DNA of 64,000 nucleotides from Daphnia carinata (Eukaryota; Arthropoda; Branchiopoda; Diplostraca; Daphniidae). The translations under genes were made by a program, and so were the position numbers. How positions within the stretch are numbered: position 1 is the stretch's first letter; every line of letters starts with the position of its first letter. Below, in pieces: positions 37,701 to 48,799 of the stretch. Below the pieces are notes generated by a model. That model was not told the origin of the DNA and made no database searches. It worked only from the letters and a program-made list of their open reading frames with translations. The DNA lies in the NCBI RefSeq assembly GCF_022539665.2, contig NC_081340.1, forward strand, positions 6,137,357 through 6,201,356. The letters are read 5' to 3'.

Positions 37701-40700
37701 TCTTACATGAAACAAGGAATTTCCTTTCAATCCGTTCGTCGCATGGGGCCGTGACCGAAACCAGTAAAGAGTCACGCAGGGTATGAAGGAAGGGGAAGAA
37801 GAGGGAGGGGGTTCAACCATGGTGTTGAAGTGAGGCCTCAGCCAGTCACTTGGCGCCCACCGTTCAGAACGGTGACGACGTGTGAACAATTTGTGATACG
37901 AAGCAAAACGGAAAAAAAATATATAGTAGTAGCATCTGGCCATCGTCGATATAAATTGTCGTCCCTGTATTTTTTAAGGAATCTTTTCCCACGCATTTAC
38001 GAGAGAGAAGAAAGTGACGCATCTAGAAAAAGTGAAAAACGATTCCCACGTTCCCAACCTGCATTCTTCGTCATCGATAACACATTTTTTTCGCGATTCG
38101 AAAATGGCTGAAAAGGGCACACTCGTCAATGGCAAACTCTTGGCAGATCATCCTTTGCAGAATTCGGCAGTTGAGGCCATCAAACGCGAGGCTGTTAGGT
38201 TACGATTCTTTTTCTCTTACACATCACCATAAATTCGACATTTTTGAAAATGCAAAACTTGTTTCGCGAAGAGAGCGAGAAAAAAGAAAGGAAAATCGTC
38301 CCTATTGCTATTTGCATTTCTTGTTTTGGGCAACGGCGAATGGCATGTTTTGTACCGATTCCCATGTTTACCATTCGTGCGTACCACATCCGAGAATATC
38401 TCCTTTTCTACCTGCGTATTTCCCCAAGGTTGTAACGCATCTTGGGCGGAAAGATTATCGATAGCTATTTGCGGTTTTCTTTTCGAGATTTCGTTGCGCT
38501 CTTTGGACGAACGAAAGAAACCGCAAAACCGTGAACTCCAAAAAAATGTTCAAACAGAACAAAAAAAAAATTTGACTGACCTGTTTTAATTCTCTTCATT
38601 TGTTTAAATCAACAGGAGGACGCGATCGCTGAACGCACCCAGCCCCATCCAGCAGTTTGGACCCTGCGGCAGGATCATGAAGAATTCCGCCATGGTCATG
38701 TAAGTTGATCCTAAAAAACAAAACAAAGCAGTTAGTTATTTGCTCTATATCAATGTTTGGAATGTTAACGAGCAAAACAGAGAATGGGGGGAGACGGAGA
38801 ATAGTGAAAAAATTTTAAGACTAGCGGCACAGCTTTCACCTTTCCGTGAATAAACGAACGAAACGGCATCGAGCTGACCTACAGTAGAGGGAATGGGGGG
38901 GGGCTGATTGGGTCAGAGTCATAACGAAAAAATTTTAGTGGAAAGAGGTCGGTATTTGTTTAAAATATTTTCAAGGACAGTTTCACAGATTTCCCTTGTC
39001 GTTTCGTCAGCAGACTTTGTTTGTAAATTAGCGAATGACAGGATAGTGGCAAAACACGAAACTTTCGCCGGCCAGACCTTGAACTTCGCATACGTTTCAA
39101 ACGTCTAGTTTTAGGACTTGATTTCTAGTAACAAGGCAACCAGTTGTAACTACATTGACTACAGCCATCCATCTCGTGTGGTTATCTGTCGGCCCACTTT
39201 TTACCTCTACAAGATTTCTCCCCCCACGGGTACAACATTGACAGCATGTCGTGTGACACTCACTCACCGTGATGGATTCCATTTTTTTTACTATCCCCAT
39301 CCCAAAAAAGGGACTGGCACCGAGACAACCACTAGCGCTAATCAAACAAGTGAATGAATCGTAGGACGGCCTAGTCGTGAAACGTCAGACCTCATTCTCT
39401 GGTGTGCGAGGAGAAGAAAAAACAGAAGCTACTCGAAGGTGAAAGTGTCGGTATATAAAAAGGCTGAGACAGGCGAAAAGAGAATTATTTAAACGAAATT
39501 AAAGAGGTGGCAATGGAAAAAAAAATCCAAATTGTACGGACGCAACCACCTCTCGTACTTGCTCCATTCCACCCAGCCACCCCTCTTTTCTTTTTGTGGT
39601 GGGGCGTTGTCAGGGACGGTAACAACAGCTTTTGGCCAGCCCACCTCTCAGGACTGATTTGTTAGAGAGCTGGGACATACAGGCACTGTGTGTGTATGTA
39701 AGCAGATAGCGAGAGAGAGAGGTGTATATTATAAGACGTTCGTGTTTAGTTGTTTGTGTTCGGCGTGTTTGCTCACGGTTCGTCAAACGCACACGCTCAG
39801 TGCCGTTCGCCCTCGAATATGAAGATCGAGACGAGTTCCAATCAACGAATGACTTGGTAAAAACAACTGCTGTCTAGTCAACATTTGTTTGTTTTTTAAT
39901 CTCCAGTGAAAATTGTTTATTATGTGTCTTCTAATTTTTTTTTTTAATTGACATAATTAAACAGGACGATTCAAGATCCCGCCAGTCAACGCTTAACTTG
40001 GTACAAGCCGCCTCTGACGGTTCTCGTCATCAAGAAGGTGCGCGACGCCACCGTTTTGCCGCCGTTCGTGCAACTAGTCAAATGGCTCATTGCGGTAAAT
40101 TAAATGTCTCAATCAAATCGAAATGAAAAGCTAAAATTTTCGTATTGCCCTGACAGGAGAAACGTATGGTGGTGTTCGTGGAACACTCGGTGCTGGACGA
40201 CCCACTACTCAGCAATCATCCAGGATTTAACATGACGCGCGACAAACTCATGTCATTCCGCGAAGGCAAGGATGATCTCACCGACAAAATCGACTTTATC
40301 GTCTGTTTGGGAGGCGATGGCACGTTGCTGTACGCTAGCTCTCTATTTCAGGTAAGTTGAAAAACGTTGATTGGATACTCTTGAATTGCCCCCCACGTCA
40401 TTAGTAACGTTTCATTTTGTACGCAATTTGATTCAGCAATCGGTGCCTCCGGTGATGGCCTTCCATCTCGGCAGTTTGGGTTTTCTTACGCCCTTCGAAT
40501 TTGACAATTTCGAAGAACAAGTGACTAATGTACTCGAAGGTAAGATCACTTTGTTGGCCTTCTTTTTATTAATTGATTATCAATGTCTCGTCCATTGTTT
40601 AGGTCATGCGGCGTTGACGCTGCGGAGCCGATTGCGCTGCATCGTTTTACGTAAGGACGACGCGACGGGCAAAGCCACTAAAGCGCCAACCAGTCTGCTC

Positions 40701-42712
40701 GTCCTTAACGAAGTGGTCATTGACCGCGGCCCGTCACCCTACCTCTCTAACATTGACCTCTACCTCGACGGAAAACACATCACATCTGTCCAGGGAGACG
40801 GTACGTGATGAGAGATTTTTAAAAATTAACTACGTTAACGATTTATAATGAGCGTTTGTGACTTTGGAAATTGGGTGAGTGATTTCAAAGTTAATCAATT
40901 CAAAAGAAAACCAATATCAACATGAAAAACACATTCAGGGCAATGTTGAGATAAGGCGTTAGAACGTATTCGATAATCATAATAAGGGGAAAGTTGTTAA
41001 AGTGATGAGGCTAACCAAATCACGTTCTCTTTTTGTTGGGGCAGGTCTGATTGTTTCGACGCCAACGGGCTCGACTGCCTACGCCGTAGCGGCCGGTGCC
41101 TCCATGATCCACCCGAGTGTACCCGCTATCATGGTGACACCGATTTGCCCGCATTCGCTCTCATTCCGACCAATCGTCGTTCCAGCCGGTGTTGAACTCA
41201 AGGTATTGAAAATACTTTTTTTTTTAAATTTTAAATACAAATTAAGATTTAAAATATCTTTGGCAAAAACGGGAATGCGAAAGACGTTAAGGGGAATGAA
41301 GGGAGTTGTTACGTAAAGCAAATAATTTCGTTTTTACATGTAATATATTCGTAGAAAACTCAAAAGGAGGTTAAAAGTAACAGTACCATTCGGAATTGTT
41401 TTGGGGGTTTTGACTTTGAGCTGAACGGTTTCACTTGCTTGAATCTCTTTTATCACTTTCACTTGCGCCCTTATTGTTTTGCATTTCATGTTTTATCATT
41501 TAAAAAAAAAAAATTAAAGATCAAATTGCTCGTCTGTCGCACAGTTCAAAATTCTTGATCCATAGCAAAAAAAAATTTTTTCTACATAATTAATTTAATT
41601 TTAATTCACGGAAAAATCGAATGATCTAAAAAAGAAATGTGACTTTGTGCGTGCGTGTTTTGTGTATGTGCCGCGCGTGTATGTGTGCGTGATATATGAC
41701 AACAGATATCGGTATCTCCGGAGAGTCGCAACACGGCCTGGGTCTCCTTCGACGGACGCAGCCGCCAAGAGCTCAAGCACGGTGATAGGTGGGTTTGTCT
41801 TATCACACAAAAAAAAAAAAAGAACAAAAAAACCAAGACAACTTAACAAAACAAAAGACGATCTCTTAAAAAAATGCACAGAAAACACCACACCATAACA
41901 ATTTTAAATCTGTACGAGTTCAGAATAGATGATGAGACTACCCTAACCTAATTTGCACCATAGAAATGTACCGCCTTGTGTGTGATGGCAAAAAAAAAAA
42001 GGTTAGCCTAGACCCAGGCTGTTGTTGGATGCATTTACCACATCACCATCTTCTTTATTTATTTATGTGTGTATGTCTTGTGTGGCATGGCTGTCGGTTT
42101 GTGTTTTGTGTGTTAATGTGTTGTAGTTTGGGGGTCGCGTTGTTGCGGTACGGTCGGTTTCGGTTAGTAGTAATGAACTGTTGCTGCTACTGCCGCAGGT
42201 GACGCTCCACCCCGATGCTCGCAACACGGCCTGGGTATCCTTCGACGGAAGACACCATCAAGAGATGAATGTCGGAGATAGGTTTGTGCCAATAACCTCC
42301 TATTTGTCTCTCACATCATTTCCATTCTGAACTTTTCAGCCGACTCTTTCTACTCGACGCAAGACTAACTGACGAACACACACTATTAATATTCGTGTTT
42401 AAGTTATTTGTTTAACGCTGCTTTGAAATTTTTCCAGCTTGAGGGTCACCACATCCATTTATCCAGTGCCGTCAATTTGCGCCCAGGACCAAATTTCAGA
42501 TTGGTTTGACTCGCTGGCCGAGTGTCTGCACTGGAACGTCCGCAAGAAGCAACGACACCTTGATGAACTCTCTGATCTGACGCGTAAATTTCTTTAGAAA
42601 TGAACAAATTAATAGTGGAATTTGTCAAACGATTGCATTTTTTGCAGGTTCCCATTCGTCATCCAACGATACGCTCGACTCGCTCGATCGGCCCGACACG
42701 CTCGATAGTTAG
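31613..42712 (+). CDS. NADK: NAD kinase
   Basis: Phosphorylates NAD to NADP in the cytosol. Common exons: 38616-38699, 39965-40094, 40157-40351, 40437-40539, 40603-40800, 41045-41202, one of 41706-41788 or 42199-42281, then 42438-42583 and 42648-42712. With the first exon 31613-31794 the protein is 447 aa, the size of human NADK. Visible family sites are [14 protein letters not shown] (GGDGT nucleotide motif), [15 protein letters not shown] and [16 protein letters not shown]. The [11 protein letters not shown] segment corresponds to the conserved regulatory RRTRSL segment of animal NADKs. Five alternative first exons and two mutually exclusive internal exons give at least ten possible proteins. 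AATAAA at 43607-43612 may end a long 3' UTR. Confidence 0.96.
31795..36414. other. long NADK intron segment
   Basis: This 4.6 kb of intron between first exons 1a and 1b contains a coding-like relic at about 34.8-35.6 kb and an exon-like piece near 32493. The remainder is A/T-rich with short poly-T runs and no recognised gene. Confidence 0.5.
34763..35588 (+). pseudogene. coding-like relic in NADK intron, unidentified
   Basis: Several stretches read like protein but only in pieces. From 34763 the text is [20 protein letters not shown]; near 34920 it continues best in another frame as [19 protein letters not shown]. That second frame meets one TGA at about 35113, then goes on with [16 protein letters not shown] until a stop near 35250. 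A further piece, [19 protein letters not shown], lies at about 35510-35580. At least one frameshift and several stops break it. An alternative reading removes the first TGA as a 30-base intron with GT and AG ends, but that is too short to trust. The beta-rich text recalls MSP-type domains of ciliary proteins; I cannot name the source. Confidence 0.35.
36415..36656 (+). other. NADK: NADK alternative first exon 1b
   Basis: Starts at the first of three ATG codons ([14 protein letters not shown]) and ends in phase 2 at GTAAGT. Splicing to 38616 continues RSGTWP-RTRSL. About 80 residues rich in Thr, Ser and Asn. Confidence 0.6.
36793..36800. promoter_or_regulatory. CRE palindrome upstream of NADK exon 1c
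   Basis: TGACGTCA lies 385 bases above the ATG of first exon 1c and could drive a regulated NADK promoter. Function is inferred from the motif only. Confidence 0.35.
37178..37320 (+). other. NADK: NADK alternative first exon 1c
   Basis: Starts [16 protein letters not shown] and ends in phase 2 at GTGAGT. Splicing to 38616 gives CKEDK-RTRSL. The segment is acidic and contains a CRCKEDK end. Confidence 0.6.
38104..38198 (+). other. NADK: NADK alternative first exon 1d
   Basis: Starts [16 protein letters not shown] and ends in phase 2 at a GTTACG donor. Splicing to 38616 gives KREAVR-RTRSL. The donor is weaker than those of the other first exons. Confidence 0.55.
39451..39460 (+). promoter_or_regulatory. 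TATA-like box for NADK exon 1e
   Basis: GTATATAAAA is a good TATA consensus, about 360 bases above the ATG of first exon 1e. The initiator-like TCAGTGCCG at 39797-39805 is a competing start-site candidate. Confidence 0.3.
39819..39856 (+). other. NADK: NADK alternative first exon 1e (short N-terminus)
   Basis: Twelve codons starting [12 protein letters not shown] end in phase 2 at GTAAAA. Because it lies downstream of 38616-38699 it must join 39965, giving [11 protein letters not shown] and a 371-residue enzyme without the RRTRSL regulatory segment. TCAGTGCCG sits 14 bases above the ATG. Confidence 0.5.
41706..41788 (+). other. NADK: NADK mutually exclusive exon G1
   Basis: This 83-base exon encodes [17 protein letters not shown] and onwards, is entered in phase 0 and leaves in phase 2 before a GTGGGT donor. 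It matches the conserved segment of human NADK after VPAGVELK. It is homologous to G2 at 42199-42281. Confidence 0.8.
42199..42281 (+). other. NADK: NADK mutually exclusive exon G2
   Basis: Also 83 bases with the same phases, encoding [17 protein letters not shown] and onwards. G1 joined to G2 would read AGG TGA and stop, while either one alone joins 42438 as AGC TTG and stays open. Confidence 0.8.
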
Positions 42713-44672
42713 GACGGGACTGGTAGCGCATTTAAATTACATCGCAAACAGCAACACACGAAAAGTGAGCAGTAAATCACGTAAAAAAAATTAAACTGCG
42801 CTTTTCACTCCCCCGGAAATGGAAGTACAGCAAGATATTGTTTTTTTTTCACAAAATTGGATTTTGAAATGAGGTCATTTTTTGGGGCAATATTTTTTTT
42901 GATCCTGTGCGCTTTTTAAAGAAAATCAAGTCTGATAAAGAATTGATTATTTTTCCCTCATCCACTATGCCACTGATGTAACATGTATTTTTTTTTCATT
43001 TTCTTTTATATAGATTTATATTTCTCTTTGAAGTTTCACACAAGTGTCGCAACTCAACGTAAACATCCTTAAAAAAAAGCCAAGCAAGTTTAAAGAAAAC
43101 GGAGGGAAAAGTGTTTTTGTAAGGGACCATTTATATTCCCTCGCCCTTTTTTTTTTTAAAAGAAGCTAGTAGAAAAGAGGCAATTTTTTTGTGGTCTTGA
43201 AAATTTAAAAAAAAATCGCTGGATTTAGTTATGTTGTTGTTTTGTGTACAGGTGAATCGATATACGTCAAATTTTGCCTTATAAAGAAAAACAAGTAACA
43301 CACCCACACGCTGCAAACTAAACGTAAAAAAAAATAGGTGGAGGAAAGTTTTAAATTTTTTTAGCTCTTCACGAACAAGTGACATTGCCCCAAATTACGG
43401 TTAGATAAAGAAAACCGTACTTCATTGTCTTAGTTGTCAATTGTTTGTTTTTTTTTCTCTCCCCCAAAAAATTATTATAGAATTTGTCCGCCCTCCCAAT
43501 AGCCCCAAGTTTTTCATGCTCTATATTTTTCAAAGTTTATTTTGGATGAACGTGTGTGAATCTTGTTGGTCTTTCTCATATTTTAGATATAGAAAATTTG
43601 AAGTTTAATAAAAAATACACCTACAGCAGTGTTGCTCTCAAATTTGAATTCTTTTCCTTAATGATGTGACAAAAGTCGAATCATTTACTTTATTTAGAAA
43701 GTCCTTAACGCTTTTGATAATAATTTAATCTCGCGTTAACGGTAGCAAATGGAGGGCTGTTCGTGCGGAACGGACTGCGCAGCCCTGGCCTCTATGATCA
43801 GTGAAGCGAATATCTATTGAACCTATTTCCGTTTGATTGTGTAAAACAGACGGCAACAAAAAAAAAAAAAAAAAATAGAAGGCAAAAACAACACCAAAAT
43901 CATCACATCCATAACAACGTTGCCACTACATTCGTTTTTGAAGCAAAAGAATTCTTTGGTTTGCCTTAAAAAACGAGACCAAATGGCGACACTGTCGTTA
44001 TGGAAACCATGAGTAACCTGATCGAGATTGATTCGAAAGTTTTTAGAAATTAGAACTAGATTGAGGTTTGCCAGTGAACCACATCTTCCTTCATGTTTTC
44101 AAACGCTAGCATTGGTTGAAAACAGAGATTACATAACTTCCACAAAATGGAACAAACAACACGCCTTCATCTAAAATGAAATGAATAAATCAAGAATTTT
44201 TATTGATTGGATTTGAACAAGTATTTTCCCGAGTGCCTCAACATCAAAATGTTACGCAATCCAACTGCACGGAGAAGGAAAAATAAGAGGAGGCAAAACT
44301 TCTACGCCTGCGCAGAGTATTGTATACATAAAGAATTTACGAGTTTCTGGATGCCGACAAGATTCCATCAATAAATCCGCAAAGGAAGGACAGGGGGATA
44401 TACACCTCCACCGTAAAAAAGAAAAGGTCCGGTATTTTCCCTGCTTTCGCCCCAAGGGTTTTCAGTCTCACGTGCTTATTACATAGCAGACGTAACAGTT
44501 GGATGCCAAGCGCCCCGAATCCAAACAAAACAGTAAAAGCAGCTCGTGAGCTCTGCTGTGTTTAGCCCAGTCCCAGGCAGAGTCAGGTGCAAGAGATTCG
44601 TCCCCGGCTTCGTTTTCGCTTTCCACCATTGACGCTTCTGTCTACCCGTTCTGATTTGGAGTCACGTCGATA
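42713..44672. other. NADK 3' UTR and spacer to ABCG array
   Basis: A/T-rich DNA with a poly-A signal at 43607-43612 and poly-A and poly-T runs. No gene was seen. The last few hundred bases must hold the promoter of the first ABCG gene. Confidence 0.5.
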
Positions 44673-47600
44673 ATGGAGCTGAACGTGTGGGTGAGTATAT
44701 GTTACGTTAAGGGCTTTTTTTATGGCCTAATTTCGTGAGGAAATTAATGGCGAGTAGAGTTCACGGAAAAGAAGTGAACACTATACACAGCCATCGTGGT
44801 TTGACAACGAATCCAAAATGGAGAGTTGCAAGTCATGTAACTAATTCGGGTTAGTCCCCCATCCTGTTAAATCTCAAGTGTGACGTCATTGTCGGCTGTC
44901 GTCTGCTACAGTATGACTATTATCAATAAATTAGGCAACGTTGTTTAACTTCTAGGATGAACCGCCAAATTTGAATCTACGACATGAAACTGTTCCCGGT
45001 TGATTTGGTACCATTTAAAAATCTGATTTAATAAAAAAACAACCAATGATAAGTGAAACTTGAACGCCCTTGATGCTTATCATTTAATCGATATTTCATT
45101 TTTACAAGGTTTGAAAAGCAAAAACGAATAAAAAAGAAAAAAGCTTTCACTCCTCCAATGTGTCGATAACCTCTAGAGAGAATTAATTATCCCATGTTGA
45201 TCGGTTATCAGACACAGATTGCCCAAAGATGTCCGCCTTTAATTTCCCATACAATTCCCTCAAGATTAATGACGTACACTATCGTCTAATTTTCTCGGAA
45301 CGACGAGAGGAGGGGCTGTTTGTGCAATGACATCAGACGGAAATTTGCCCACTAATGCATACGCCTAGAATCCATTTATTTTCCTTTTTCCGGGGGTACG
45401 TTAAGTAAGTTTTTGACTTTTGTGGTGGAAAGATGGGCTCGAAAGACGAGAGACGACCTTTACTTTTAACTTTCGACCACAAAGGCCAACGCGCTTATTT
45501 CCATGTAAAAACGTTTGCAATCGATACGTGTGTATCAACAGAGTAACAATTAAAATTCATGTTTCTGAACATTGAAATTTGCTGTGCGATTTTTACAGGA
45601 AGGTGAATACAAGGCAGTGCCTACCAATCAACTGCTAGAGACAACCAAAAATGGCGGAGATGAGGTGCTCAACCTCTCGTCTTCAGGTGCAACACAACCG
45701 GTGACCTATTCATGGGAGAATTTGACGGTTTTTTACGAGACTACTCCGGGAAATTGCTTTACTCGACTATGCAAAAAATCTCCACCAATCCAAAAGAAGA
45801 TCTTGGACAATGGTAAAAATAATTCAATCATTTTATCCGTTGTTCCCAAAAGTAAGATCTTTTGATTACGCAAAAATAGTAACGGGAATTGTCCGTCCTG
45901 GCGAGTTTTTGGCCATCATGGGAGCAAGCGGAGCTGGAAAAACGACTCTTCTCAATTGTTTGACTTTTAGGAACTCTGGCCAACTCAAAATATCGGGGGA
46001 GAGGTACTTAAATGGTGCTAAAGTCAACACGGATACGCTAGCGCGTATTTCCGGATACGTCCAGCAAGACGATCTGTTCATTTCGACCCTCACCGTCCAT
46101 GAACATCTTCGATTTCAGGTGATTTCAGAGCATGAATATCTTAAAAATGAATCGACGGTTTTCAAAAAGATTTTGCTCTTCAATAGGCACTGCTCCGGAT
46201 GGACACACATCTGACGTACGAAGAGCGGATGACTAGAGTGGATGACGTATTAAATGAATTGGGATTAACCAAATGCTCTGGTTCGATGATCGGCCATCCG
46301 GAAAGAGGAATCAAAGGCATTTCTGGGGGCGAACGAAAACGACTAGCATTCGCCTCAGAGGTACAAGGAATTAATTCAACATTGCCTAGCATTATTCTTT
46401 AAAAAATTTCAATTTTCTTAAAGGTCTTGACAAATCCTTCACTGATGTTTTGTGACGAACCAACATCAGGTCTAGATTCTTACATGGCACAAAACATTGT
46501 CCAGGTAAAACATCAAAAATTACATTTCAAAACAGCTCAATTCTTCAATTTTCTCTTTAAAAAAGGTGTTGAAAAACATCGCATCGACGGGCAAGACAGT
46601 TGTCTGCACGATTCATCAACCATCATCTGAGGTCTTTGCTCTTTTCGATCGAATCCTTTTAATGGCCGAAGGTAGGACTGCCTTTCTCGGTCCAGTCAGT
46701 GACGCCCTTTCCTTTTTCTCTGCCCAAGGAATGCCCTGCCCACCCAATTACAATCCAGCTGATTATTACATCCATACGCTGGCTTCCATCCCCGGCCACG
46801 AAGCGGAATCCAAGAAGAAAATAAAAGAGTTTTGCGATGCTTACGATTTATCTGATGCGGGAAAATCGGTTCGGGAAATGGTCATAGCGAATCGATCAGT
46901 CAAATCATCAAGATCACAAGAATTAGATGTGGAGCCAGTTAAAATTCAACGTTCGCCTTACAAAGCTTCGTGGTTCGCGCAATTGAGAGCTGTCATGTGG
47001 AGATCTTTTCTATCTGTCAGAAGGGAGCCGGCAGTTTTGAAAGTCAAGGCATTCCAAACGATCGTAATTCACATTTCCCATTTTTACTCAAGGCATCCTC
47101 ATCAATAACGAAATTTTTGTTTGCAGTTTATTGCCAGCTTGATTGCGCTCATTTTTCAAGGGCAAACGTACGAATTCCAGAATGTCCGCAATTTTCAAGG
47201 AGCTCTGTTTGTATTCCTCACCAACATGACATTTCAGAGTGTCTTTGGAGTCATCAACGTACGTTTAAAAAAAAATTCAATAAAATAAAAAGAATAATAC
47301 CACTTTACGCGCAATAGGATATTACGTTGGAACTGCCCGTTTTCTTACGAGAACATTTCAATGGAATGTACCGAACGGATATTTACTTTCTGTGCAAGAC
47401 GACGGCCGATCTTCCCGTTTATATTATTTTCCCTTTCATTTTCGTTGCCATCCCTTATTACGTGATTGGATTAAATCCCGATGTCGGAAGATTTTTTATC
47501 GCTTGCGGTATAGTCATTCTCTTGGCCAACGTGGCTACATCCTTCGGTAATGAATTCACTCCCAACGTATTTTAACAACAATAAACCAACATTCGAATTT

Positions 47601-48044
47601 TTAGGTTACGTGATCTCTTGCATGACTAGCTCGACACGAGTTGCTCTGGCCGTTGGTCCGCCCTTCATCATCCCCCTGTTGTTGTTCGGTGGTTTCTTTC
47701 TGCGCAACGGTTCTGTGCCCGTCTATTTCGATTGGCTTCGCTACGTCTCGTGGTTCATGTACGCCAATGAAGCTCTCTCAATTAATCAATGGAATGGCAT
47801 TAGTTTCAACGATACAATGTCTCCTTGTCCCCAACACATTTGCACGGAAGATTACATTTTGAAACAATTTGACTTCAACCAGGTACTTCATTTTTTAAAA
47901 TTCTATTTTCAGGAATTTGTATTAATTTTGTTTTAATTACAGGACAATTTTTACCGCAACATTGGCTGTCTTTTCGCTCTCTTCGTTGGATTCAGAATTA
48001 TTGCCTTTTTAGTATTATTGAAGAAAACCTATCGTAAAAACTAA
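44673..48044 (+). CDS. White-type ABCG half-transporter, copy 1
   Basis: Ten exons: 44673-44690, 45599-45812, 45880-46118, 46187-46360, 46424-46504, 46566-47063, 47127-47258, 47318-47546, 47605-47882, 47943-48044 (654 aa). An N-terminal ATPase domain is followed by six membrane helices, the ABCG order; such half-transporters act as dimers moving lipids, sterols, pigment precursors or xenobiotics. Visible sites are [12 protein letters not shown] (Walker A), [14 protein letters not shown] (signature), [13 protein letters not shown] (Walker B) and [10 protein letters not shown] (switch His). The first exon codes only six residues and is the least certain part. An AATAAA lies at 48239-48244. Its substrate cannot be told from sequence. 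It heads a tandem array of three. Confidence 0.9.
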
Positions 48045-48799
48045 ATGCCATCCATAGGAAAATTGAATCTCACACACCATCGAACAAAATGTAACAAAAT
48101 CTCGTTCGTGACATCCCCTCCATGGAAACGAAATTATTCAAGTTTACAGTTGCCATTTGTTAGCACAATGCACAAAATTGTACCAACATTACGTACAGCA
48201 ACGCTATATAAGTTAAAAATTTCTGTTTGAAAAACAGAATAAAACGCACAAGCAAAAACATTGCCATCAATTCAGAAAAGAAAGATAAGATAAGAAAGTA
48301 AGGAGACATTCAACCCTTTTCTATTAGCACATTTTAAAAAGCGATTAGCTAATGTATCGTTCCTATCCCGATATCGTTCGAAACTCAATTACTAAAAGAC
48401 GAGACGGACTACCACCCCTCTACTACTACGTATCGCGTATGCATTTAACACATCCGAATTAACAAAGGCGTATCGAGCGGTTGGCGCGAAGCCCTGAAAA
48501 TGACCGACAACAAAGCAAAACAAGACGGAAAAGAAAACAAAAGCCGTTCGATACGTTAGAAGGTTTCGTCGCCATTTAAGTGTGCGATAGTGTCTTCTTA
48601 GACAGCCATACGAGTCATTCATCAACGAGCATCGAAAGACTAGAGTTTTATCCTTTTTTTTTTAAATAGACAAAGACTTTCAGAGTTCAAAAACTGGCAA
48701 CTGAACTCTTGACTTTTAACTGGATTTTGCATTTTAACTGGTGTGTATCAAGTTGAATAACTGCATTGCCAAAAGATATAAAATCGAAAGCACAACGTG
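48045..48799. other. spacer between ABCG copies 1 and 2
   Basis: Holds the 3' UTR of copy 1 and the promoter of copy 2. No gene was seen. A TATA-like GATATAAAAT at 48775 is too close to the copy 2 ATG to serve as its TATA box. Confidence 0.5.

Noticed and set aside
48775-48784. TATA-like box before ABCG copy 2
   Set aside because: It ends 15 bases before the ATG, so transcription from it would start after the start codon.
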